Below, in pieces: positions 1 to 6,561 of a stretch of DNA of 6,627 bases (positions within the stretch are counted from its first letter, which is position 1; each line of letters opens with the position of its first letter). Location: positions 1 to 6,627 of the forward strand of contig JAZKAK010000005.1 of the NCBI GenBank assembly GCA_040389165.1, read 5' to 3'. A program made the translations under genes and the position numbers. The DNA is from CAIOTO01 sp040389165 (GTDB lineage Bacteria; Pseudomonadota; Alphaproteobacteria; Paracaedibacterales; CAIOTO01). The notes under the pieces were generated by a model. It had not been told where the DNA came from. It was given only the letters and a program-made list of their open reading frames with translations, and did no database searches.

Positions 1-308
1 GCCTGACATAGTATGCGCAATTTGTGCAGGGGGCGGTTGCTCGAACGGTTACTTTCTTTTTGCAAAAGATGAAATTCAAAAGGAAGATCAAATAAGGGCC
101 CAAATAAATTTAATGGAATACTACGTTTTATATCATCTTTATGCATTTTTGAACCAGAACAAGCAATACCAATACGTGGTTTTGTTTTAACGCCCAATTG
201 GGCTTGCCATATTCTTTGCTTATCCCCATCGAAAAAAAGATAAGGTATATTAGCAGGAATAGTCTCAAGCGTTGTTTTAAAAGCTAAGGGTAAACTCATA
301 ATTGGGCA
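1..308 (-). pseudogene. Downstream remainder of the TPR/glycosyltransferase-like gene, cut off by an amber codon and by the window edge
   Basis: Immediately after the amber codon at 309-311 the same minus-strand frame stays open for 102 codons to the window edge. It begins CPIMSLPLAFKTTLETIPA and continues with IPYLF, then KPRIGIACSGS, then HKDDIKRSIPL and FEFHLLQKE. From family knowledge, these match in order the conserved C-terminal blocks of TPR proteins with a GT41/heptosyltransferase-like domain (usual forms: CPLxSLPLAF, IPYL, IGIAWSGS, HKNDxxRSIPL, FHxLQKE). The usual Trp of the WSGS block is Cys here, and the last 17 or so residues before the edge are hard to align, which hints at decay. 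An ATG at 297-299 could start a separate product, but no Shine-Dalgarno sequence precedes it. I read this as the disconnected 3' part of the neighbouring gene. A sequencing error or real amber readthrough are the alternatives. Confidence 0.7.
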
Positions 309-1403
309 CTAAAAATCAAACGCTGGAAGAGGTTCACCATTTTTTATAACTTCTATATCACCTTTTAATGTTGTTAGAAGAGACACGAGATTACCTGGTG
401 CCAATAACACTACCTTAGCACCAAGTGCGTTCAACATTGGCATGTAACGGCAACATTGGATCACATCACCCAATCCTTGTTCTTCATAAATCAACACTGT
501 TTTGCCCGCTATCGGCGCTTCTCCAAGCCATAACGGCCGATCAAATACTCTAATCTTTTTTCTCTGTACGCTTTTCCATCGCCATTCATACAATGTCCAT
601 CCCTCCTCATACATCCCAAGGAGAAGCATAAGGACTGATTTATTCCAATAGGCATCAGCAGAATCAGGCTCTAAAGAAATAGCACAATCATAATTGATAA
701 GCGCCTCATCAAATTGCTTAAACTCATAAAAAACGCGACCTCTGTTATTGTACGCATCATAAAAATCAGGTTTTAACTTAATAGCTTGATTATAATTCAT
801 CATAGCTTCATTAAATCTCTTAAGTTTACAAAGGACCCCTCCTCTGTTGTTATATGCATCAGCAAAATTTGATTCTAAAGAAATAGCGAAATCATAGCTT
901 AACAAAGACTCGTTAAAGCGCGTTAATTCATAAAGCAAAGTACCTCTATTATTGTGTGCCTCAGCAAAATTTAACTCTAGAGCAATGGCACGATCACAAC
1001 TTTCCAACCCTTCCTCAAAACGCATAAGTTTATTCAGTGTATTTGCCTTATTATTATGAGCCGCAGCAAAATTTTGATTTAAAACAATAGCTTTATCACA
1101 ACACTCTAGAGCTTCGGTAAATCTTCCAAGTCGATGAAATACATACCCTAAATTGGAAAATGCCAATATTTGTTTTGGCTGTATTTTGATTGATTTTTCT
1201 AATATGAGAACACCATTTATGGTATCTCCAAGTTGCAGACAAGCTGCACCTAATAATGTCAATAATTGCGGTTCATGAGGAAATTGCTCACGTAATTGTT
1301 GGTAAAACGTTATGGCCTCTTTTACACGACCTGACTGATGCAAAGATAAAGCATGATTAAACAATTCGTTTGAAGAAGCTAATGCTCCAGAAGAGATGTT
1401 CAT
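309..1403 (-). CDS. TPR-repeat protein with the start of a glycosyltransferase-like C-terminal domain, prematurely terminated
   Basis: The 364-residue product carries about seven 34-residue TPR units (roughly residues 11-248). They are visible as repeated blocks such as AHNNRG and AYNNRG followed by LxRFxEAL and then DxAIxLxPxFADA. Residues 265-285 contain the family's EEGWxLYEWRW block, and residues 302-321 contain LIYEEQGLGDVIQ, the entry motif of the C-terminal GT41/heptosyltransferase-like domain. Proteins of this architecture are common and multicopy in alphaproteobacteria. TPRs bind proteins; the C-terminal domain is thought to act in sugar transfer, but the substrate cannot be read here. 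The frame ends at a TAG just after PAFDF, where relatives normally continue into CPLxSLP, so the product lacks most of the catalytic-type domain. The start ATG (1401-1403) follows a good promoter but has no clear Shine-Dalgarno sequence. The gene is downstream of tssA on the same strand, with no evident functional link. It may be a pseudogene, or the TPR part may still be made. Confidence 0.8.
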   Translation of the reverse strand: MNISSGALASSNELFNHALSLHQSGRVKEAITFYQQLREQFPHEPQLLTLLGAACLQLGDTINGVLILEKSIKIQPKQILAFSNLGYVFHRLGRFTEALECCDKAIVLNQNFAAAHNNKANTLNKLMRFEEGLESCDRAIALELNFAEAHNNRGTLLYELTRFNESLLSYDFAISLESNFADAYNNRGGVLCKLKRFNEAMMNYNQAIKLKPDFYDAYNNRGRVFYEFKQFDEALINYDCAISLEPDSADAYWNKSVLMLLLGMYEEGWTLYEWRWKSVQRKKIRVFDRPLWLGEAPIAGKTVLIYEEQGLGDVIQCCRYMPMLNALGAKVVLLAPGNLVSLLTTLKGDIEVIKNGEPLPAFDF

Positions 1404-1434
1404 TTGAGCGCTTTAATTTCTGGTAAGTTATTAA

Positions 1435-1464
1435 ATTTTAAGGTAATTTGTTTGCAAATGTCAA
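1435..1464 (-). promoter_or_regulatory. Sigma-70-like promoter for the TPR gene
   Basis: On the minus strand a perfect -35 box TTGACA (1459-1464) is followed, after an 18-base spacer, by TAAAAT (1435-1440), a five-of-six match to the -10 consensus. Transcription would start near 1428, giving a leader of about 25 bases before the ATG at 1403. It lies in the 94-base gap after tssA, so the TPR gene probably has its own transcript. The spacer is one base longer than the optimum. Assigned by inspection only. Confidence 0.55.
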
Positions 1465-1497
1465 CTTCTCACATTTCACAATGTTCAGATCAAGATT

Positions 1498-2646
1498 CTA
1501 TCGACTTGATGTCGCACCCGCCAGCAGTTTCAGTAAGTTATGAGCCTCTGATTTGCCTTCATTAATATCTGTTACAATTTGGAGTAATTTTTTATTCTCC
1601 CATGATACAATAAGCTCGAGTAAATAAGGGGCAGGACTGTGAGGGTCAATTTCCATTAGAAATTTTCCCAATTCATGAATGGCCCGATAAGCATCTGCCC
1701 GTTGCGCAATAATTTCCCCTTCGCTTTCTTGCGCAGGGACGATTGAATTCTCTGTATTTTCAGTTGCTTCACCTTCGCCAGTTATCAACATATTTTCAAC
1801 CTGTTCACTGTTTTCAACAGACTTATTTTCTATTATTATATCCGACTTCCGTTGTTCCAACGTTGTTTGCACGATGCGACTTAAGGTTGTTATATGTTCG
1901 TGAACAGCCATAAATGCCGGTGTTTGCTGCCCAGCATATAGCTCAATTGCCTGACAGAATGCATGAATTACGGTTAGCAACGTTGTGGCATCAGCGTATA
2001 ATAGCTGAAGCTCTTGTTTTGGCGCCACGGCAAGGCCACGCCTAAATCTGTTTAATGTTATTTTTCCTTTGGCTTCAGCGTCGGCTATAAAATTTTTGCT
2101 CTCACCCGCTCGCTTAATTATTTTCTCAAAATTTACAGCCTCTATCCAATCAGCTAAGGTTAATGAGCGTAAATTAATATTATCGAGGGCTGGAGTTATT
2201 TCGACATAGAGCAGACGATCTTGCAATGTCTTGTCAATCCAATCGAAAACAAACAGTCGCGCATCATCGTCTTCATTCAATTGCGGATATAAAATTGGCC
2301 AGAAAGCTTCACAAAATACAATTAAGGTCTGAAATCCTTTGATGCCACCCTTAAGCCCTTCCATGACAAGCCATGATTCCATTAGATATCCAAAAACTTG
2401 TAAATCTTTGGATTGTGTCGCAAGTGCCACGGTGCATAAGGATTCGACCTCCACCCAATCAGCCCGTTTATATTCAGTTTTCCATATGCCACGTGAAAGA
2501 CCGTGATCATCTTCGCGTCGTGCTTCCTTGATCTGATCATACGTAGCCGTGTAACGCAACGGGACGCCAGAGCCTTCATTTTCCAGTAAAGGAGCAAAAA
2601 TATCGTACATTGAATGATCAGTGCGATGATAAGTGACAAGAGACAT
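1498..2646 (-). CDS. tssA: Type VI secretion system protein TssA (ImpA_N family)
   Basis: TssA proteins prime assembly of the type VI secretion baseplate, tail tube and contractile sheath in the cytoplasm. The 382-residue product has the ImpA_N domain at about residues 14-150. Signature blocks are GSGVPLRYTATYDQIKEAR (25-43), EDD (46-48), GIWKTEYKRADW (53-64), the SKDLQVFGYLMESWL helix (79-93), the glycine-rich GLKGGIKGF turn, FWPILYP (115-121) and a DDDARLFVFDWID stretch (126-138). A low-complexity acidic linker (about 262-312) leads to a C-terminal block, RADAYRAIHELGKFLMEIDPHSPAPYLLE, typical of TssA tails. The C-terminal extension is short, so this is not the long dodecameric type. The ATG at 2646 has no obvious Shine-Dalgarno sequence; the Met at residue 13 is an alternative start. 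The stop TAG is at the natural family end. No other T6SS gene is in the window: the upstream neighbour is divergent nuoG and the downstream one is the TPR gene. The family call is strong; the exact TssA subclass is uncertain. Confidence 0.88.
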   Translation of the reverse strand: MSLVTYHRTDHSMYDIFAPLLENEGSGVPLRYTATYDQIKEARREDDHGLSRGIWKTEYKRADWVEVESLCTVALATQSKDLQVFGYLMESWLVMEGLKGGIKGFQTLIVFCEAFWPILYPQLNEDDDARLFVFDWIDKTLQDRLLYVEITPALDNINLRSLTLADWIEAVNFEKIIKRAGESKNFIADAEAKGKITLNRFRRGLAVAPKQELQLLYADATTLLTVIHAFCQAIELYAGQQTPAFMAVHEHITTLSRIVQTTLEQRKSDIIIENKSVENSEQVENMLITGEGEATENTENSIVPAQESEGEIIAQRADAYRAIHELGKFLMEIDPHSPAPYLLELIVSWENKKLLQIVTDINEGKSEAHNLLKLLAGATSSR

Positions 2647-2741
2647 GGATAAAACTTTATGATATTTTTATTCATTTTAAGCCAATATTGAATTAAGTGA
2701 TAGAGTTTTGCATAAAGTAGCAATTCTAATGTTAGTTTTAA

Positions 2742-2770
2742 AAGACAAGTGCCTTAAAATCTCCTACACT
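2742..2770 (+). promoter_or_regulatory. Candidate weak promoter for nuoGHI
   Basis: In the 158-base divergent region, AAGACA (2742-2747) and TACACT (2765-2770) are spaced by 17 bases, and each matches the sigma-70 consensus at four of six positions. Transcription would begin near 2777, about 28 bases before the nuoG ATG. A TATATT at 2781-2786 is an alternative -10 box but has no fitting -35. nuoG needs a promoter here because the gene to its left points the other way; which of these is used is a guess. Confidence 0.3.
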
Positions 2771-2789
2771 TAGAATCAGTTATATTCTA
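2771..2789. repeat. Short inverted repeat in the nuoG leader, possible operator
   Basis: TAGAAT (2771-2776) and ATTCTA (2784-2789) form a perfect 6-base inverted repeat with a 7-base spacer. It lies directly after the candidate -10 box and over the predicted start of transcription, a place where a repressor could bind. The half-sites resemble those of the alphaproteobacterial iron-response (ICE) box, but the spacing is too wide for that motif. A chance origin in AT-rich DNA is quite possible. Confidence 0.25.
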
Positions 2790-2804
2790 GTGTTACGATG
2801 AAAA

Positions 2805-4877
2805 ATGGATCGAATGATTCGCCTTACGATTGATGGGCACATGATTGAAGTTCCAGATGGAACAACGGTTTTACAAGCCTGTGAAGATCTTTCAATTGAA
2901 ATTCCTGTGTTTTGCTATCATCCACGTTTACCAATTGCTGGCAATTGTCGTATGTGCCTCGTTGAAATTGAAAAATCACCAAAGCCTGTTGCAAGTTGTG
3001 CTATGCCGGCAACAGACGGCATGATTGTTCATACAAAATCACCGATGGTTGAAAAAGCACGTAAAGGCGCACTCGAATTTTTACTCATCAATCATCCACT
3101 TGATTGCCCAATTTGTGATCAAGCTGGGGAATGTGATCTACAAGACATCACACTAAATTACAGTCGCGGTGAGAGTCGTTTTGATCTTAATAAACGGGCT
3201 GTCCCTAAAAAACACATGGGCCCCTTAATTAAGACTGAAATGAACCGTTGCATTCATTGCACACGCTGCATACGTTTTGCTACTGAAATTGCTGGCATCC
3301 CAGAGGTAGGCTCAATCCATCGTGGAGAACATACTGAAATCTCAACGCTTGAAAATGCTATTTCATCCGAATTATCAGGCAATTTGATTGATATTTGCCC
3401 TGTTGGCGCGCTTACAAATAAACCAAATGCATTTCATGACCGTGTGTGGGAACTTAAGAAAACTGATGGTATTGACGTATTAGATGCTGTGGGTTCAAAC
3501 ATTCGTATTGATTCACGTGGCAATCAAATATTACGCATACTCCCCCGCCTTAATGAAGCCGTAAATGAAGAATGGATATCAGACCGCACTCGTTTTGCAT
3601 GTGATGGACTGGCATCTCAACGTCTTGATCAGCCCTATCGTCGCATTGATGGTAAACTAATACCATGCACGTGGGATGAGGCTTTTGTATCGATAAAAGA
3701 AGCTCTTCAACCGCTAACTGGCTTTGAAATTGCGGGGCTTTCCGGTGATCTAGTTGATGTGGACTCCACCTATGCGCTTCGTCTTTTACTTGATTCGCTT
3801 GGTTCACCTCATCGTGATTGCCGTCAAGATAGTGCCAATTTGCCTTATCAACACCGAGCGCACTACCTTTTCAACACAACTATTCAAGGGCTTGAGGCTG
3901 CAGATTTAATTTTACTTATTGGTACAAACCCAAGGACGGAAGCACCGCTTATTAATGCACGTATTCGAAAACGTTATTTACGCGGAAACCTTACTATTGG
4001 CCTTATCGGTGACAATGTTGATCTTACATATCCATATCACCACCTTGGTACAACTGCCTCTGCATTGAATACGCTATTGGATAAAAAAAACAGCTTTGCA
4101 AAAGCCTTGGCAGCAGCCAAACGCCCTGCCCTAATTCTAGGTCAAGCATGTTTCACGCGTGCAGACACCACTGTTCTATTATCTGTTGTTCAAAAAATAA
4201 TTTCTGAAAATTCGGCTTTCCTGCAAGATGATTGGAATGGATACAATGTGCTGCACGCAGCTGCTGGACGCGTAGGGGCACTGGATGTTGGATTTACGCC
4301 AAGCACATCTGGCTTTACAACAACTGAAATACTAAAGGGTTGCCAATCCGGCGCAATCAAAGCCGTTTTTCTGCATGGAGCTGATGAAATAGAAGGCGCC
4401 GCTTTCGGTAAAGCCTTTGTGATTTATCAAGGACACCATGGCGACCAAGGTGCACACCGTGCAGACGTTATCCTACCAGGTGCTGCTTACACTGAAAAAG
4501 ATGCACTTTACATCAATACAGAAGGACGCTTGCAACAAAGCTTTGCAGCAATTAGCCCTCCAGGGCAGGCGAAAGTTGATTGGACGATCATTCGCGCGCT
4601 ATCAGAAGTTCTCGGTCACACACTGCCATTCAATAGCCATGCTGCCTTGCGAACGCATCTTGAAACTGCTTATCCATTTATGGCAAGAATTGACACCATT
4701 GCTGAAACAGAATGGTCACCATTACCAAGCGTCGATGGAGAGCTTAGCGACCTGGCATTTGCATTGCCGATCACAAATACCTACATGACATGTCCTATCA
4801 CTCGTCACTCGAAGACCATGGCAGCCTGTGTGCATGAAATCTTAAATAAAGGAGCGCCCCATGACGCCGCTGCTTAA
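2805..4877 (+). CDS. nuoG: NADH-quinone oxidoreductase subunit G (complex I, Fe-S subunit)
   Basis: NuoG is the large iron-sulfur subunit of the peripheral arm of complex I and passes electrons from the NADH-oxidising NuoEF unit towards the quinone site. The 690-residue length fits alphaproteobacterial NuoG. The ferredoxin-like N-terminus has the [2Fe-2S] N1b ligands Cys37, Cys48, Cys51 and Cys65. The N5 cluster set is His97, Cys101, Cys104 and Cys110 (H-x3-C-x2-C-x5-C). The N4 set is Cys149, Cys152, Cys155 and Cys198 (CIHCTRC, then ICPVGAL). The rest, from about 220, is a molybdopterin-oxidoreductase-like fold without cofactor motifs; LIGTNPRTEAP (371-381) and QGHHGDQGAHRADVILPG (542-559) are typical blocks. 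The extra N7 cysteines of E. coli NuoG are absent. The start at 2805 has no clear Shine-Dalgarno sequence; ATG at 2814 is an alternative (MIRLTIDG). The end overlaps nuoH by 17 bases. It is the first gene of this operon, with nuoE and nuoF not adjacent. Confidence 0.97.
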   Translation: MDRMIRLTIDGHMIEVPDGTTVLQACEDLSIEIPVFCYHPRLPIAGNCRMCLVEIEKSPKPVASCAMPATDGMIVHTKSPMVEKARKGALEFLLINHPLDCPICDQAGECDLQDITLNYSRGESRFDLNKRAVPKKHMGPLIKTEMNRCIHCTRCIRFATEIAGIPEVGSIHRGEHTEISTLENAISSELSGNLIDICPVGALTNKPNAFHDRVWELKKTDGIDVLDAVGSNIRIDSRGNQILRILPRLNEAVNEEWISDRTRFACDGLASQRLDQPYRRIDGKLIPCTWDEAFVSIKEALQPLTGFEIAGLSGDLVDVDSTYALRLLLDSLGSPHRDCRQDSANLPYQHRAHYLFNTTIQGLEAADLILLIGTNPRTEAPLINARIRKRYLRGNLTIGLIGDNVDLTYPYHHLGTTASALNTLLDKKNSFAKALAAAKRPALILGQACFTRADTTVLLSVVQKIISENSAFLQDDWNGYNVLHAAAGRVGALDVGFTPSTSGFTTTEILKGCQSGAIKAVFLHGADEIEGAAFGKAFVIYQGHHGDQGAHRADVILPGAAYTEKDALYINTEGRLQQSFAAISPPGQAKVDWTIIRALSEVLGHTLPFNSHAALRTHLETAYPFMARIDTIAETEWSPLPSVDGELSDLAFALPITNTYMTCPITRHSKTMAACVHEILNKGAPHDAAA
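4848..4854 (+). promoter_or_regulatory. Ribosome binding site of nuoH inside nuoG
   Basis: AAAGGAG lies 6 bases before the ATG at 4861 and is embedded in the last codons of nuoG. It fixes the nuoH start and implies translational coupling between the two overlapping genes. Confidence 0.8.
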
Positions 4878-5874
4878 TGAACTTTTAGGATACGCTTGTA
4901 ATATAGCCAGCATTGGTTTTAAAGCTCTTTTTTTAATGGTAGCCCTGTTATTAGGCGTTGCTTATTTGACGCTGGCTGAGCGCAAAGTCATTGGTTATAT
5001 GCAATTACGTATTGGGCCAAATACAGTAGGGCCTTTTGGTCTGTTACAACCGATCGCTGATGGTATTAAGCTGCTCCATAAAGAAACAATTATTCCCATG
5101 GCAGCCAATACGTTTTTATTCCTTGTTGCGCCTGTACTGCTGTTCAGCCTCAGCCTCGCGGCCTGGGCCGTCATTCCATTCGCGCCAGGCTGGGTCTTTT
5201 CAAATATCAATGTAGGCGTACTTTATCTATTAGCCATATCATCTCTCGGTGTGTATGGCATTATCATCGCTGGCTGGGCTAGTAATTCAAAATACGCGTT
5301 ACTGGGTGCCTTGCGCTCTGCCGCACAAATGATTTCGTATGAAGTTTCTATTGGTCTTATTCTTGTTTCTGTACTGCTTTGCTCCGGGTCATTGAACCTA
5401 ACTAATATTGTTTTTGCACAACAAAATGGTTGGTACGCTGTCAAATTATTCCCGCTATTCATTATGTTTTTTATATCGTGTCTTGCGGAAACCAATCGTA
5501 CGCCTTTTGACTTACCCGAAGCCGAAGCCGAACTTGTTGCTGGTTACCATGTTGAGTATTCAGCATTTCCTTTCGCGCTCTTTTTCTTAGGCGAGTATGC
5601 CAACATGATCTTGATGAGTGCTATGTGCACTATCTTGTTTGCCGGTGGTTGGCTTGCCCCTTTTACGCACCCAATCATTGACTGGATTCCAGCGGTCGTT
5701 TGGTTCTTAGGAAAAATTTGCATATTTCGATTTATCTTTTTATGGACACGTGCCACATTACCGCGTTATCGCTATGATCAGTTAATGCGCCTTGGCTGGA
5801 AAGTATTTTTGCCGCTCAGCTTACTTGGCGTCGTTATTGTGTCCTTATGCGTTATGTTAAAAGGAGCTGCTTAA
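4861..5874 (+). CDS. nuoH: NADH-quinone oxidoreductase subunit H (complex I, membrane)
   Basis: NuoH (ND1 in mitochondria) is the membrane subunit that helps form the quinone-binding chamber and links the peripheral arm to the proton-pumping arm. The 337-residue protein has about eight hydrophobic helices, for example around 17-37, 84-105, 117-139, 160-176, 195-209, 236-262, 274-295 and 315-334. Family signatures are seen at residues 39-70 (AERKVIGYMQLRIGPNTVGP, then LLQPIADGIK) and at 210-234 (ETNRTPFDLPEAEAELVAGY, then HVEYS), the acidic loop near the quinone site. Length and motifs are normal for the family and nothing is missing. The start is set by AAAGGAG six bases upstream. The gene overlaps the nuoG end by 17 bases and is followed directly by nuoI. 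Confidence 0.97.
   Translation: MTPLLNELLGYACNIASIGFKALFLMVALLLGVAYLTLAERKVIGYMQLRIGPNTVGPFGLLQPIADGIKLLHKETIIPMAANTFLFLVAPVLLFSLSLAAWAVIPFAPGWVFSNINVGVLYLLAISSLGVYGIIIAGWASNSKYALLGALRSAAQMISYEVSIGLILVSVLLCSGSLNLTNIVFAQQNGWYAVKLFPLFIMFFISCLAETNRTPFDLPEAEAELVAGYHVEYSAFPFALFFLGEYANMILMSAMCTILFAGGWLAPFTHPIIDWIPAVVWFLGKICIFRFIFLWTRATLPRYRYDQLMRLGWKVFLPLSLLGVVIVSLCVMLKGAA
5859..5866 (+). promoter_or_regulatory. Ribosome binding site of nuoI
   Basis: AAAAGGAG lies in the last codons of nuoH, 8 bases before the nuoI ATG at 5875. It decides the start and indicates coupled translation. Confidence 0.8.
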
Positions 5875-6372
5875 ATGCTAAAACGAAAATTATTACAGCG
5901 TGCTTTTAAAAGCTTCTTTTTAACAGAAATTATCAAAGGATTTGCAAAAACGCTCCATTATTTCTTTAAAAAGAAAGTAACTATTCAGTACCCTTTTGAA
6001 AAGAACCCTCTCAGCCCGAGATTTCGCGGTGAACATGCATTGCGTCGTTATGATAATGGTGAAGAACGATGTATTGCGTGCAAGTTATGCGAAGCTGTTT
6101 GTCCCGCGCAAGCCATCACAATCGAAGCAGAAGAACGTGCAGATGGTAGTCGCCGAACCACTCGTTACGATATTGATATGACTAAATGTATTTATTGCGG
6201 TCTGTGCCAAGAGGCCTGTCCTGTTGATGCTATTGTACAAGGAGCAAATTTTGAATTTGCAACTGAAACTCATGCCGAGTTGATTTACACAAAAGAGAAG
6301 CTGCTATCCAATGGTGATCGCTGGGAACCGCAGCTAGCACAGAATCTTGCTAAGGATGCGGCGTTTAGATAA
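5875..6372 (+). CDS. nuoI: NADH-quinone oxidoreductase subunit I (complex I, 2x[4Fe-4S] ferredoxin-type)
   Basis: NuoI carries clusters N6a and N6b, which relay electrons between NuoG and the terminal cluster N2 next to the quinone site. The 165-residue product has both ligand sets intact: Cys66, Cys69, Cys72, Cys76 (CIACKLCEAVCP) and Cys105, Cys108, Cys111, Cys115 (CIYCGLCQEACP). The N-terminal amphipathic segment (about 1-35, rich in Lys and Phe) packs on the membrane arm. The RFRGEHALRRY block (49-59) and the tail ending in NGDRWEP are the usual alphaproteobacterial forms. The length is a few residues above the common 161-163, with a slightly longer C-terminus. The ATG directly follows the nuoH stop and is served by a Shine-Dalgarno sequence within nuoH. 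It is the last recognisable gene of this cluster in the window, since no nuoJ start is seen in the 255 bases that follow. Confidence 0.97.
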   Translation: MLKRKLLQRAFKSFFLTEIIKGFAKTLHYFFKKKVTIQYPFEKNPLSPRFRGEHALRRYDNGEERCIACKLCEAVCPAQAITIEAEERADGSRRTTRYDIDMTKCIYCGLCQEACPVDAIVQGANFEFATETHAELIYTKEKLLSNGDRWEPQLAQNLAKDAAFR

Positions 6373-6418
6373 AATTGACTTTTTTACAATATTAAAACCG
6401 ATAGAAATAGCTTAGTGT

Positions 6419-6561
6419 ACGCAGTGTGCACGTTTTTCTTCCCGGTGCATTGCCCGGACTTAATCCGGGCATCTAGATCACCGTGTTGATCCCCGGATCA
6501 AGTCCTGGGACGGTGAATACACGAAGAAAAATATAGGTCTAAAAAAACGTGCACACTGCGT
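6419..6561. repeat. Large nested palindromic intergenic element (MITE-like or dispersed structured repeat)
   Basis: The outer arms 6419-6437 and 6543-6561 are a perfect 19-base inverted repeat (ACGCAGTGTGCACGTTTTT and its complement). Inside are two hairpins. TGCCCGGA (6451-6458) pairs with TCCGGGCA (6464-6471) around a 5-base loop. TCACCGT (6478-6484) pairs with ACGGTGA (6510-6516), enclosing a further stem, CCCCGGA (6491-6497) with TCCTGGG (6503-6509), with one mismatch. The two inner halves are diverged inverted copies of one another: on opposite strands both read TTTTTCTTC, then a GGACTTRATCCGGG-type core, then ATC. The G+C-rich core stands out from the AT-rich flanks. Short repeats with a CCCGGA-CTTGA-TCCGGG core are widespread between genes in alphaproteobacteria, so I take this as a dispersed element. 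It could also help end or stabilise the nuo transcript, but no run of T follows it. Confidence 0.75.

Noticed and set aside
297..311. Amber codon as a site for pyrrolysine or other programmed recoding
   Set aside because: No recoding structure or dedicated tRNA is visible, the family normally has an ordinary residue here, and TAG is used as a genuine stop by tssA.
2382..2723. Minus-strand open frame of 113 codons overlapping the tssA 5' end
   Set aside because: It overlaps tssA in another frame, has no recognisable domain, and its sequence is low in family-like features. tssA in the main frame matches its family across the same bases.
2771..2789. Iron-control (ICE) box for the Irr regulator
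   Set aside because: The half-sites look similar, but the core spacing is 9 bases instead of 3, so the motif does not fit.
3550..3807. Minus-strand open frame opposite nuoG
   Set aside because: It is antisense to a well-conserved enzyme gene, with no start signal and no motif. It is a shadow of nuoG codon use.
4438..4788. Plus-strand 116-codon frame inside the nuoG 3' half
   Set aside because: It is an alternate frame of a conserved NuoG segment (the HRADVILPG region) and has no ribosome site or known domain.
6451..6471. Hairpin TGCCCGGA/TCCGGGCA read as a rho-independent terminator of the nuo operon
   Set aside because: The stem is not followed by a T run on either strand, and it is one part of a larger palindromic element, so a repeat is the better description.
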